This document shows positions 11,640 to 22,347 of a stretch of DNA of 64,000 nucleotides, in pieces. The notes beneath the pieces were generated by a model. That model saw only the letters and a list, made by a program, of their open reading frames with translations, did not search any database and had not been told where the DNA came from. Origin of the DNA: Amaranthus tricolor (lineage: Eukaryota > Streptophyta > Magnoliopsida > Caryophyllales > Amaranthaceae); NCBI RefSeq assembly GCF_026212465.1, contig NC_080051.1, positions 19,229,905 to 19,293,904 of the forward strand, in the 5' to 3' direction. The position numbers were made by a program, and so were the translations under genes. Each line of letters opens with the position of its first letter. The stretch's first letter is position 1.

Positions 11640-12090
11640 ACCGATATCAACCAAATTAACCGGAATGTCGGTTTAACTGAATTGAACCGAACCGATACCA
11701 ACCAAAACTGAACTGAACAGAACTGAATCCCGGTTCAACTAAATTGAACTGAACCGATACCGACCAAAACCGACCGATTGTGACCGACCGATTCTGACCC
11801 GCATACCGATTGTGACCGACCGATTACCGATTTTGACCGCCCGGTTATGATCTGTATACCGATTACGACCTGCAAAAAACCGTTTTGGACTGACCGAATG
11901 TGACTTGTTTCCGGTAATGACCGGACCGATAAATACCGGACCCATACCGACCGACACCCGCCAAGGAAAAAAACCGGATTCGACCGGATACCGAATAAAC
12001 CGACCGGTACCGAAAGACTTATACGACCTGCTTTTGACCGACCGTTTTTTACCGAACCTGTTTTTGACCGACCTGTTTCCGACCTTTTAA
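11640..12090. repeat. right subterminal repeat array of the hAT element
   Basis: Many copies of GACCGACCGATT, AACCGATACC and TTTTTGACCGA, ending just inside the right terminal repeat. The motif strand is the same as on the left, so the two arrays are direct rather than mirrored. Confidence 0.7.
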
Positions 12091-12116
12091 CCCGTTTTTA
12101 CAGCCCTAGTAAGGTT

Positions 12117-12750
12117 GTTACATTTACGCCAGCTATGGAAGAATAATGAATCGAGCTGGTATTCAATTTCAATGATTTTTCAAACCAACTGCAAGCATTC
12201 AATTCAATATAATCACTATGCTGCACAGCAACCCATAATACAGTTTGCAGTAAAAACTATAAACAACTCCTTTGAAAGTGTAAATTTAAATAAAATTTTT
12301 CAACAAGGGAAGTGGGGAAAGTTTTAGAATTGATGGTGGACCCTTTATTAAGATACAAAACCAAAACACTATGTAAAAGCTTATAAGCATGCCCAACAGC
12401 TCAAGGAACTGACTTGAGTGTTCGGTGGTCCCCAGACTCAAACTTCATGCTATCTATAGTTGTTTAAAACTGGTCTAACAAAATGGTATTTATCCGACCT
12501 TGTAATCGAACTCGAATTCAACGTGAATTAAAAATTATGCAAAAAATAATGTGGACTCAAGACACGAATTTAGACTGCCCGAAACACATAACGTGAAATC
12601 GACACGATGACCTGAATGAACATCTCTCAGGATCTATAATGTTTGTTACTTGTGTCGACTTGATCATTTAGAGTTGTCTTACAGCAAGAATGATGAAATA
12701 GCAAGGAGAATGAAGCCCCTCACCTGCCAAAGCTAATTAATAGTTAATAG
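12117..12750. other. non-coding stretch right of the hAT element
   Basis: No gene. The open frame at 12115-12327 starts in the hAT target duplication and has no domain. Confidence 0.5.
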
Positions 12751-13001
12751 TGGTATTTGGCAAACAATTGATAGTTGATTACAGTTACTGACTTGATCAA
12801 CTGATTTTATTAATTGATGTCACCAGCTATTTTTAAACCCCCTGCTTATGGAGTTTGTTCAAAAAAGCTTATTCGTAATAATAAGTTATTTCAACCAGCT
12901 AGTTTACCAAACATTAGCAACGGTTGGTTTAACCATCCAATTATCTATTTGTATCAAAATAAGACAACATAACCCAATAAGCTATGTTGGCAAAACACCC
13001 C
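12751..13001. repeat. MITE-like element with TTTGGCAAAC ends
   Basis: It begins TGGTATTTGGCAAAC and ends with GTTGGCAAAACACCCC, a weak inverted pair. Inner motifs (GATAGTTGATTACAG, CCAGCTAGTTTACCAAAC) resemble those of the element at 15046-15309. The boundaries are approximate. Confidence 0.35.
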
Positions 13002-13864
13002 AATGTCTATATGATTTGAACAATTCTAACAACTATTCACAAACAAAAAACCAACCTCTTTAACTAAACTATGGGCGGCAAATAACAAGCATCTAAATGA
13101 CTAAGAATTTTGAAGGCCCAATTTCAAATAATCATCATTGTTGTGCATTGGTGATTACTTATAAGTAATCCTAGTAGTGCTTAACAGAGAACATTCTAAA
13201 ACCTTGCTTAGTTTTTCCCAAAAAGACACATCATTTGACATATCCAGTCCTAACATAAATGAACCATATCAAATTGAACCTTCCAAACATGTTTCCTTTG
13301 ACAAATCACATAAACACCTAATTTAACCTCCAATAATTCACAATCATGTACAACTGTTAACTACAAACAAATCTACAATGGATGGATAAGTGTACTTTAT
13401 TTTTGAATTATAGAACAGATCGAGCAAACGAAATGACTAGGAAATATTCAATCTCGAAACCTTGTCTGAAAAAAATTGTATTTAGTCTAACTTAGACAAG
13501 GCTTAGTTATCGGACGTCGATCAGATGATAAGTGTTCGTTCTTACTCCAACATAACAAGTTGAAAATGAAAATATTCCCCATCAATTATCAACATTTATC
13601 ATGTAATTCACTATAAAACCAAACGTACTTAAGAATAAAATACCATCAAACAAAAATATTTGTCTAAAAAAATTAATTACCCAACTAAAAGTCTTGATTC
13701 CCCTATTTATGTCATCATCATCTTTACATTACACAACAAAAACAACACAATACAACCAAAAATAATGTCTATTTAAAATTAAAAAAACGAAATGTCACCT
13801 AATTTTCCCCCTAAAACATAATTAAACCTAAAATCCCTCCCCCAAAAAAATTTAACCTGGTTAA
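13002..13864. other. 3' flank of the glutaredoxin-like gene
   Basis: AT-rich, without coding signal. The part nearest 13864 should hold the 3' UTR and poly(A) site of the minus-strand gene. I see no unique poly(A) signal among many AT-rich candidates. Confidence 0.4.
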
Positions 13865-14716
13865 TCAGCAGCCGTTGATGGGAGCTAAAATCGGACGGCA
13901 GAGAGTAGGCGACAACGCAGAACAATCAGGACATTTAACCAAACCGTTCTCATTACACATCGAACAAGATCGAAACCCAATTTTTTCCGAGAATTTTTTA
14001 TGGCTGCCGCTACAATCTGAGCAGAGGATAAATCTGTAACCACCACACGTGTCGCACGTGTTGTTCTTCTTTGGAGGTAACCCAGAAACTAGTTTCTTCA
14101 ATTTACCGATTTCATGGAGGTGTATTATCTCTTCCGACCCACCTACATATCTTCCATTAATGAAAACTCTCGGTAATGTAAGCTGCTCATTAAGTTTCAA
14201 CCCGAGTAGTTCTCGGAGCTCCGACATGAATCCCAAATCCATCATTAAATCTCTCTCATCTATCACAACTTGAAACCCATGGAGTATCGACATCACAGCT
14301 CGGCAAGCTTCGAATGTGGGTCGAATTACGCGGAGACTGGTGAGGTATACCACTACTCGAGCCTGGTGAGGCTTGGGGGTTTTGGGAGTTGGGGTTTCGT
14401 CGGGAATAGGGTCGAGTTTTGGTGGGTCGGATCTGGTATGCCATTGACGGAGAAGAGAGTTAACGGTTCGGACCCGGTGGAAAATGGAGCGACGGATGGG
14501 TGTAGGGACAGAAGGGTAACGTTCAAGGGTATTATTGTTAGATGGGGAAGAAGATAAATCGAGGTCAAAATGGTTGTAATCTTGATTGTTGCAGAGATTT
14601 TCAACGTCTTTGAAAGATGAACATCGGAAAATGGCGGGTTGATTTTTGGGTCGAGAAGTAAAGAAAGAGGTGTCGGAAATTTTCGGCGATGATGAAATTG
14701 CCCACGGCCGCCACAT
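13865..14716 (-). CDS. glutaredoxin domain-containing cysteine-rich protein
   Basis: A complete single-exon gene of 283 aa. Residues about 121-212 form a glutaredoxin-like fold: VVVYLTSLRVIRPT, then FEACRAVMSIL, DERDLMMD, the cis-proline loop TLPRVFINGRYVGG and EEIIHLHE. The usual redox CxxC/CxxS motif is replaced by TSLR, as in the plant At5g39865-like subfamily, so classical disulfide reduction is doubtful. The C-terminus has four CxxC pairs (C221/C224, C232/C235, C251/C254, C262/C265) that probably bind zinc. The N-terminal 120 residues are Ser/Pro/Arg rich and probably disordered. The ATG at 14716 opens the long frame and no better upstream start exists. The biochemical role of this subfamily is poorly known. 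Assignment to the family is firm; function is not. Confidence 0.92.
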   Translation of the reverse strand: MWRPWAISSSPKISDTSFFTSRPKNQPAIFRCSSFKDVENLCNNQDYNHFDLDLSSSPSNNNTLERYPSVPTPIRRSIFHRVRTVNSLLRQWHTRSDPPKLDPIPDETPTPKTPKPHQARVVVYLTSLRVIRPTFEACRAVMSILHGFQVVIDERDLMMDLGFMSELRELLGLKLNEQLTLPRVFINGRYVGGSEEIIHLHEIGKLKKLVSGLPPKKNNTCDTCGGYRFILCSDCSGSHKKFSEKIGFRSCSMCNENGLVKCPDCSALSPTLCRPILAPINGC

Positions 14717-15045
14717 TGACGCCGGAAAATATAGGGGAATTAGCGCATCTGCTGAGGAGGGGATGTAAAAAGAGGAAAAGGATAATTAGGTTTGAAGGTG
14801 GTTAAGTTGGTTGGATTTGAAAGGACTTTTTTTGGATTTTTGGTTTCACTTTTTTGGGTAAATGGATGGGGAGATTAGAGATGGGTGTGTGTAAATTGAT
14901 CTGATGAATAAAAGGGGAAGGACTACGAAGGGTTAAATAAGTAAATGGGAAAATTTTGGAATATGGGTTGATTTCATTTATTTATTTTATTATATTTCTT
15001 AAAATAATTTTATCTAATATTGGAGCGTTGCCAATAAACATATTA
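14717..15045 (-). promoter_or_regulatory. 5' flank / presumed promoter of the glutaredoxin-like gene
   Basis: Upstream of the minus-strand ATG lie about 150 bp of purine-rich DNA (pyrimidine-rich on the coding strand), then AT-rich DNA. No unambiguous TATA box can be singled out. A MITE begins at 15046, limiting the undisturbed promoter to about 330 bp. Confidence 0.35.
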
Positions 15046-15309
15046 TGGGAGTGTTTGGCAAATTAGGTTATTGAGCAATATTAGCTTATTTTAATGTAAA
15101 TAGAGTGTTGGATGGTAAAATCATCTAATGCTAGTGTTTGGTGAACTAGGAAATAGATTATTGATATGAATAAGTTTTTTTTGAATAAACTGTTCATAGC
15201 AACGGGCACAAAATCAGTTGGTTAAACCAGTTAATAAATCCATGGTCAAATTAGCCACTATAATCTGCTATCAACTATCAGTTATCAGCCGTTTGCCAAA
15301 CACCCTCTA
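15046..15309. mobile_element. PIF/Harbinger- or hAT-like MITE
   Basis: The termini are TGGGAGTGTTTGGCAAA and TTTGCCAAACACCCTCTA, an imperfect inverted pair. TTA flanks both sides (15043-15045 and 15310-15312), which would fit a Harbinger 3-bp duplication, although in AT-rich DNA three bases can match by chance. There is no coding content. Confidence 0.55.
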
Positions 15310-15599
15310 TTAGTTGAGAATTGTATTTGCAAATAATAAGTAATATGAGTTCATTATCAACAAATATAAGTCACAGGTAGAGATTATAGATTATTAGAGA
15401 TTAGATAGTAATTAATAGGTAATATTTCCTATTTGAAAATTGGTCATGACCGATTAATTTGATTCTTTAATTAAGATAAAGATATGAAATTGTAATTTGT
15501 TCTCTATGGATTATTTAACGGTATAAGAAGAATTCTGATGGTTCTTTTGAAATGCATAAAGCTAGTCTTATAGCTATATATAGGTATTAGTGTAAGTCA

Positions 15600-15950
15600 T
15601 TATAGTCTTGTGGTGGAACCAACAACCATTCATATAGTTCTTAGTCTTGCACTACCCAAGAAATGACTCGTTCATCAACTTGACGTCAAAAATATCTTCT
15701 TTAATAGCAATTTTAAGAAATCATCTACATGTATCAACCTTTGAACTTCAAGCTCCCAAAAGTTCCTCACTTTGTCTATCATCTTGACAAATCTTTTTAA
15801 GGACTCATGCAACCTCCTAGCGCTTGGTATAACGGGTTTGTTGATTTTTTTGCCATCATTAACTTCACTCATTGTATATGTGATCATTCTCTATTCATTT
15901 ACAAGAAAGGTTCAATAGTGCATAATACATCTTTTTACTCCTTATTCGTC
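15600..15950 (+). pseudogene. decayed Ty1-copia reverse transcriptase fragment
   Basis: Translating the plus strand across frameshifts shows copia RT blocks in order: IHIVLSLALP, VHQLDVKN, then in another frame MYQPLNFKLPKVPHFVYHLD, a stop, WYNGFVDFF and CDHSLFIYKKGS. These match the copia series VHQLDVKNAF, VYMxQPxGF, LYGLKQAPRAW and CDxSLFI. At least one frameshift and two stops are present. Intact YVDD is not seen after it. It is probably part of the same element as 17080-17680. Confidence 0.7.
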
Positions 15951-17079
15951 CTCTCCCACGCATCATGTTGAAGCATATAATGAGCAATAATGCTCGAGAA
16001 AGTATAGAAAGAAGAAACTACTGAAATAAATAACATAGAAGCTGCCGGTCTATGACTGCTCGAACAAGCATAATGAAATTTGAACGAGCAGTCTAACCAC
16101 ATAAACTTTTATTTGTTTCCACATGTTCTGTTTAAGACTGCAATATATACTTGTATTATCTTATGAGAAATTCCCTTAACTTCTCATTAGTTTCCACTTT
16201 AGTTAGTATATATACTCCTTAAAGCCAATTAATTTAAAATGTAACACTACCACTTAAGATTCAATAAGACAAGTCTTTTGTACTGTGACTTTTTATTGGA
16301 TGAGAGAGAGAGAGAGAGCCATATCAAATTAGTGATTTGGGAGAAATTGGGAAATTCAATTGAAAATTTTATCCTCATTTTAGGCCCTTGAGTATTGAGT
16401 GCACATGTGTTGGATTTAATTGTACATTGTAATCAAGAACATAAGGTAATCATCAACAATATTGACTTATAATTGATTGGGTGGATTTTATTGTACAAGA
16501 ATCAATTTGTTAATCTTGGGATTTTCCCACATCCCAAATTTGTCTTTCTTGTTTTTTTCATTTTCTTTATTTTTATTACTTGAAAACTTGAGTTTTTGCT
16601 TTTTCTTTAATAAAATTACTAGATAATATTCATGCGACGTACAGTTTTATTAAATTTTTTTACATATTTGTTTAAGAAAAATAAAAATTTATGGCTTTTG
16701 TTTTAACCATATCAAAATATCCTATACTCATTTAATAAATAACGTTATAAAGATTTTATAAATAAATAAAAGAATATAAAATAAGATATATATAGTTTTC
16801 TAATATATTAAATGATATGACTAAAAAAGTAAAAAATCAATCAATATTGATAATATTATAGTCATAATTAGAAAATAAAAAAAGTCAAAGATATAAACAT
16901 TAGTAAAAAAATACAATGACATCCTCATTGAGTTTTAGAAGAAAATTTTTATTGAAAAAGTGACACGTAAACAATTTAAAAAAGTGATGACATCAGTAGT
17001 ATTTTATTTTGATAATAGTTATAAATAGATTTCTATGTCAAGAAAAATATGCTAAGGAAATTTTAAGTTAAGTAGATTC
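15951..17079. other. non-coding segment separating two copia fragments
   Basis: About 1.1 kb without coding signal, with a (GA)n microsatellite near 16300-16318. It may be a later insertion into the old copia element, but I found no clear insert termini. Confidence 0.4.
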
Positions 17080-17680
17080 GCTCTCACGTAAATCCTACCC
17101 TGCTCCGGTAGATGCCAAACCTAGGTTGCTCAGGGCCTCATTCATATCTCCTTTTGAAGATCCTTCTCTATATTGCAATCTTATCACTGCCATATACCTC
17201 ACGTTCACCTGGCCAAACAATTCTTATGATGTATAACAAGTGTGTTCTTTTTGTGCATAACCCCATGGATTCTCATCATATGTATGCTCTTTGTCGCATA
17301 CTTAGAGACATTTGAGGCACACTACACCACTTCGTATACCCATGTAAAGTAGGCTGGATGCTTGATACTCATCACTTCACTTCATGTTACAGTGCGTTCC
17401 TTGGTGATAACTTATTATCTTGGTCTTTAAACAATTAGCCACATTATCTCATTCTAGTGCCAAATCTAAAAATATAGGTGTTGTTTACATTCCGAGTAAG
17501 TCATGTTAGCTTCATAAGTAACTCCTAAAATTTCAGTGTCGTATTCATAAGGCCACTTTGTATAGTGCAATAATATTAGTGCTATATATACTTATCTTGC
17601 AATCCAATACAACATTAGTAAACTAAGCATAAACATATGGACATTTGTTTTTTTGCAAAAAAATAGCCCGTGGCTAAGTT
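17080..17680 (+). pseudogene. decayed Ty1-copia RT end and RNase H fragment
   Basis: Plus-strand frames show [39 protein letters not shown] and, further on, SNTTLVN-type remains of the NPVQHQRTKHIEID block. These correspond to copia DPSLYRSLVGALQYLTxTRPDI, [22 protein letters not shown] and the RNase H end. Stops and shifts are frequent, so this is an old fossil. It is in the same orientation and order as the 15600-15950 fragment. Confidence 0.7.
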
Positions 17681-18586
17681 TGAGTTTTTTATGTACCTTA
17701 ATTTCGACAATAAATTGTAGACATCTTTACAAAAGGTTTTTTTACATCTTATTCCAGGACTTTGATGACTATCATCTGCTTTGAATGTAGGGAGAAATAG
17801 ATATATAATAATATGATTACGATATTGTATTATTCTGATCCTATTAAAATATCTTATTTTCGAGTCGGATAACTTTTTGTTTTAGTTCTTCGATAAGGCC
17901 ACTTTGTTCCTCAAGCAACTTTATTTAGCTATTTTTTCTTTTTCTTTTTTTAAGGGATCACTTAGCTTTGGTTTTGTTCCCCAAACAATGTGGGATGAAA
18001 TTTATCTTGATATGTTATTTTTTATTGTAGATATTGAGTTTCACCATGGTTATATAGGAGATAATTATAGAAAGTTGTATTGCATTTTGGAAAGAAAGTG
18101 TTATTAAGGTTTCAATCATAGCATAGTTTTTGATTTTATTATTTTTTTCCCTTAGCTTGGTGGATGAATGGAAGAAAAGTAAATAATTTTTTATTCACGA
18201 GTAAATTTATCGAAAACTATAAACCTTATGAGTTTAGTTAATTGTCTATAAGAGTATATTATATTTTATCAAAAGTCACTAAATTGAATAAACAAACAGT
18301 ACTTAAAATATTGATAAAAAAATAATAATATTTTTATATATTAATTAAAATATAAAATTCTTATAATCAATGTGAGATTTTTAAATTTTAATTTTTCATA
18401 AAAAAACAAAAGTAGGAAGTGAGACACGTACAAGACATGTAAAGAGAGGCAAGACATGTGATATTCAAATATCAAAAGAGGATTAGTAAATGGGAAACTT
18501 GGGGTAAAAAGGTCATTGGTGGGTTCTGAAAAAGTGGATTAAATGATAATGAAGTTGGCAGAAGATTAGTGACTAAAGAAATTGTA
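17681..18586. other. non-coding stretch, 17.7-18.6 kb
   Basis: No supportable gene. The open frame at 17904-18107 has no domain. Confidence 0.5.
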
Positions 18587-18702
18587 CTGTTTTCACATCT
18601 ACCCTTTTCTACATGCATGCATACCTTCTTTTGGTTCCTCCATTTTTTATCCACTACTCTTTTAAAGAGACTGTTTTCACATCTACCCTTTTCTACATGC
18701 AT
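18587..18702 (+). repeat. pair of exact 32-bp direct repeats
   Basis: The 32-bp sequence beginning CTGTTTTCACATCTACCC at 18587-18618 recurs exactly at 18671-18702, with starts 84 bp apart. It may be a small duplication. It does not show inverted ends. Confidence 0.75.
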
Positions 18703-18905
18703 TAGCATACTTATTATATTATTAATGCATACTTATATTTTTCATAATGCTTATTTACTGTATCCTTATTAATATACTATTAATATTATAAATGTCCACC
18801 TACATTATTTTAACATCTACTTATAATATTTTAAAAATATATAATAGACGACTCAATTAGAGATGGTCTCTCAAAGAACCCGTTTCTCACAAGAATTCTG
18901 TGATT
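18703..18905 (+). repeat. degraded copy of the GAGACGGTCTC MITE family (type A)
   Basis: Contains the family series of TAATGC-CTACTTA-type blocks and the end AGAGATGGTCTCTCAAAGAACC...TCACAAGAATTCTGTG. Related to 20680-20930, 22148-22347 and 32772-33303. Confidence 0.45.
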
Positions 18906-19242
18906 TTTTATAAGCCCTTGATCCTTCCCTCTCATAGACAAAGGAATCCCATATATTGTTAGATAATAGATATTAGTTGTATACTTGTAATTATTTTCGT
19001 CAGTAAAGTTTTTTTGGTTGAAATAGTTAATATGTTATTTGTTAGAAAATAATTTGTTTGGAAAAATATAATTTTTTATATTACTTTTGATTTAAAGCAC
19101 AAAAAGTTGTGAGTAATTTCAGCATTTTGTAAATAATTATTTTTACGATTAAAAACTACTTAGAATTATATTTCGTCGCAATGATTTTTTATGTTGAGTT
19201 TTGTACTCATTAAACCGCTAATAACAACTATTTGAATTAAAG
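18906..19242. other. non-coding stretch, 18.9-19.2 kb
   Basis: AT-rich, no gene and no clear repeat. Confidence 0.5.
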
Positions 19243-19380
19243 TGCTCGTTTAAGATGGCCTTATCGTGAGACATAGAAAACTAAATAGTCTAATTAATTT
19301 GACACTTTAAATATTAAAATATTCATTTTTCAACTTGGGTTCTATAATAAACATGTCTCGTGAGACGATCTCATACCAGA
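19243..19380. repeat. short MITE with CTCGTTTAAGATGGCC / GTCTCGTGAGACGATCTC ends
   Basis: About 140 bp bounded by GGCCTTATCGTGAGACA and TGTCTCGTGAGACGATCTCA, an imperfect inverted pair. Similar to the element at 44769-44912. Confidence 0.45.
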
Positions 19381-19644
19381 GATTCATGTGAGAAGCACAT
19401 GTAGTTCACTAAGGAAACAAATTTTGATTTCTCCTTAGATACTTTTTTTTTCTTTTCACCAATTCTCCATAGTGGGCCGGCCCAAACAACTTAAAAAATA
19501 AAAATAAAAAAAACACACGAAAAAAATAAAAGAAAAATTCAAAAACTAACTTACGTGCTTGGATGAATCTTATAAAAGTGCTACCACTGACGTTTCATAA
19601 AAACCGGATGCTACCATGTGGAATTTCCCTTAAAATTAATTCCA
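19381..19644. other. non-coding stretch, 19.4-19.6 kb
   Basis: AT-rich with no gene. It contains GGGCCGGCCC (about 19473-19482), a palindrome. Confidence 0.45.
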
Positions 19645-19790
19645 ACCCGTCTTGTATAAGACCGTCTCACGGTGAGACGATCTAAAAATGCATAGTTCAT
19701 AAGCTAAAAGTTTCTATTATTAGGTTATTTACCCTGAATATGAAATATGTTTCATAGTGAGATTATATCGTATAAAAATTTGTGAAATTC
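19645..19790. repeat. GAGAC-family repeat fragment
   Basis: Starts CCCGTCTTGTATAAGACCG and continues TCTCACGGTGAGACGATCT, itself an inverted repeat, followed by AT-rich DNA. The right boundary is unclear. Confidence 0.4.
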
Positions 19791-20029
19791 ATATTGAGTG
19801 AGGGAAGAGTAATTCTCTAGACTTGGTATAAGATTTGTGTGAATTATCTGTTTTAAAAAAGCCCATGATATATGTATGCATACATCAACCCGCCAGTGGA
19901 TATGGTATTTTGAGTATGATGGGTCAGGCCCCAATACTTGAGCTATTGATAAATCAACTAGTCTTAATGGCTTCATAATAAGATCGTCAATTTGGGCCGG
20001 CTCAATTCGCACGTATAATAACTTGGATA

Positions 20030-20215
20030 TTTTTTCATTTTTTATGTATTTTTCAATTTTGATCTAAAAAGATATCAATTTTCAAAATTGATACCTTTAA
20101 GTTCAAAATTGATAAATGTTCAGAAAATTAAAATGTTATTACACGCGCGTAAAATGAGCTAGCGGCCCACACTTCATCTTAACATGCGACGGTCTCGTTC
20201 AAGTTTTGGTGTTGA
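20030..20215. repeat. repeat fragment shared with 33968-34328
   Basis: The blocks AATTGATACCTTTAA, TTGATAAATG-TCAGAAAAT, GTTATTACACGCGCG and ACGGTCTCGTTCAAGTTTT match, in the same order, blocks in the larger element at 33968-34328. Confidence 0.5.
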
Positions 20216-20679
20216 TAAATAAAGTTGGTCTCCAAAATGTTCAATTGAAATATTGATGAATTAAAGTGTTGAATTGATGATTAAAATACTTAATCTTGCA
20301 ATTCCAATATCAATATAAAACGCCTCATTTGTTTTTGCAAATCCAAAACAGATTAAACAAATGCAAGAATATAAATCAAATACAATAAAGAAAATAAAAT
20401 TCTAAAGTTAGAGAAGAAAGGTGAGAGATAGAGAGAGTGTACTTCAAAAGGATTATATTATAACAGGTGATCAAGGTTGAAACTCTTTTTTAAAAGAGAA
20501 GTTATATTGGTTATTAGATAAACCAGACTCAGAATTCTAACTATGAGGAAGTTATTATAGTTGTTCTATATGCATAGATTGACTATAGAGTATTACTACC
20601 TTCTACTTTCTATGACTACATACATTTATATAAAACTATTTTCTTATTCCTTTTAAATTTTTTTTATTTTGTTTTTCAC
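20216..20679. other. non-coding stretch, 20.2-20.7 kb
   Basis: No gene. A GA-rich patch (GAGAGATAGAGAGAG) near 20421-20437 is a minor microsatellite. Confidence 0.5.
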
Positions 20680-20930
20680 AATTTCTTGTGAGAGAAGATA
20701 CCGTCTTTAATTGCACCAGTCTATTATATGTTTTTTAAAATATAATAAATACGCATTAAGAGTAATGTAAGTAGACATTTAAAATATTGAAAGTAGGCAT
20801 TATAGATACGGTAAGCAAGCACTAAGGATGATGTAAGTAGGCATTAAAAATACGGTAAGTAGGCATTAATCTTTAATAGGCTGGGCTTGAAATATGTCTC
20901 TCAAAGAGATGGTACCTCAAAAGACTAGTT
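20680..20930 (-). repeat. MITE family type A copy
   Basis: Runs from TTCTTGTGAGAGAAGATACCG to CTCAAAAGACTAGTTG, with GTAAGTAGGCATTAA units between, four in near-register. It is inverted relative to 18703-18905 and 22148-22347. Confidence 0.55.
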
Positions 20931-20979
20931 GTTTGTTTTTTTGGTGGGGATATGAGTCTAGTGGCAGATCCAATGGTGA

Positions 20980-21260
<281 letters not shown>

Positions 21261-21440
21261 TAGCACAGTTGATATAGACCTTGCCTCACAATCAACAAGT
21301 CGCAGGTTTAAATTCCATTATAGCTAGTTACCTTTTATTAAGAGAAAAATTTAGTGCCCTCAAGTGCCGCGTGAGGTCACGTGGATCCGCCCATCTGATA
21401 TGACACTCGATTATTAGAGAATATGGATAAAAAGGTTAGA
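21261..21440 (+). mobile_element. candidate tRNA-derived SINE
   Basis: TAGCACAGTTGATATAG (21261-21277) resembles a polymerase III A box and GGTTTAAATTCC (21305-21316) a B box. The spacing is as in tRNA-related SINE heads. A GC-richer body follows (GCCGCGTGAGGTCACGTGGA). I did not find a clear 3' tail or target duplication, so the 3' boundary is a guess. Confidence 0.4.
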
Positions 21441-22147
21441 TAAAAATTTAATAGTTAATTTTTTCAAAGTGAGATGGATAAACTATCAATAATTTGTCAT
21501 CCGAGATTTTTTGCGAATCATTGGTGAATGTTAATTGTTGCAAACACTACTCCTGTCTTTGCAAAAATGCATGTTATAAGTAATAAGAGGTTTGAATTTT
21601 AAACCCTAGAAGCTGTAAATTCAGTTTAGTTTTGTCAATTTTTTAATTTAATTTTTTATTTTTATCTTTGGCGCCTATGAATCACACTTTTTGTTTGTCT
21701 TTATTAATTTTTTTTTCTTTTTAGAAAAAAAATTTATAACTACCACGTTTGATATGTATGTTCTAATAATATTAGTGTGGGTATGAAAGACTTCACATGT
21801 GAAATGTTCATTTGGGTCAAATTGAATTTTGTATCCATATTAATTTTTTTATATTTTTGAATTTATTTAGAAATTGGCTCAAATCGAATTTGTTTACAAG
21901 ATCGAAAAATATCAAATTTTCGAATCTATTGATATTATATGCTACCCTCTTCCAAATTTTTGATTTCACCATTATTGCAAATAGTCGTGCAAGTAATACT
22001 ATATTAGTACAATCAAATATCGAATTGTCGGATGTATGGTAAAATATATTCTTGTAGTGAGTTGAACTCAATGATTTAAGGTTCCAAATAATTCTTTAAA
22101 GTTTAATTTGAAGTGAGTGTCTGAAGTCTAACTAATATAAAAACAAC
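21441..22147. other. non-coding stretch, 21.4-22.1 kb
   Basis: No gene. Open frames on both strands at 21812-22071 are AT-rich, overlap each other and have no domain. Confidence 0.5.
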
Positions 22148-22347
22148 TAGTTTCTTGAGACATATATCTCAAACCCAACCCATTAAAGATTAATGCACAC
22201 TTACCGTATTCTTAATATCTACATACTTACCGTATTCTTAATGTCGATTTTCAATATCTTAAATGTTTACTTATATTATTTTAATGCCTACTTACAATAT
22301 TTCAAAAAATATATAATGGTCCGACTCTATTACTCACAAGAATTTGT
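22148..22347 (+). repeat. MITE family type A copy
   Basis: Starts ACTAGTTTCTTGAGACATAT, then ACCCATTAAAGATTAATGC and repeated ACTTACCGTATTCTTAAT. Ends TCACAAGAATTTGTGAT. About 200 bp, opposite in orientation to 20680-20930. Confidence 0.55.

Larger units (their letters stand above)
6094..12108 (-). mobile_element. full-length hAT DNA transposon
   Basis: The element is 6,015 bp. The 12-bp terminal inverted repeat TAGGGCTGTAAA begins at 6094 and its exact reverse complement ends at 12108. The 8-bp sequence GTAAGGTT flanks both sides without mismatch (6086-6093 and 12109-12116), the duplication length of hAT elements. It holds one uninterrupted 607-aa transposase on the minus strand (7293-9116), subterminal motif arrays at both ends, a 46-bp tandem repeat near 9.45-9.58 kb and a 30-base T run at 10366-10395. 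Perfect duplications and an open frame suggest a recent, possibly autonomous insertion. Activity cannot be judged from sequence alone. Confidence 0.92.

Noticed and set aside
14270..14557. Frame on plus inside the glutaredoxin-like gene
   Set aside because: It is an antisense shadow. The minus frame carries the recognisable domain.
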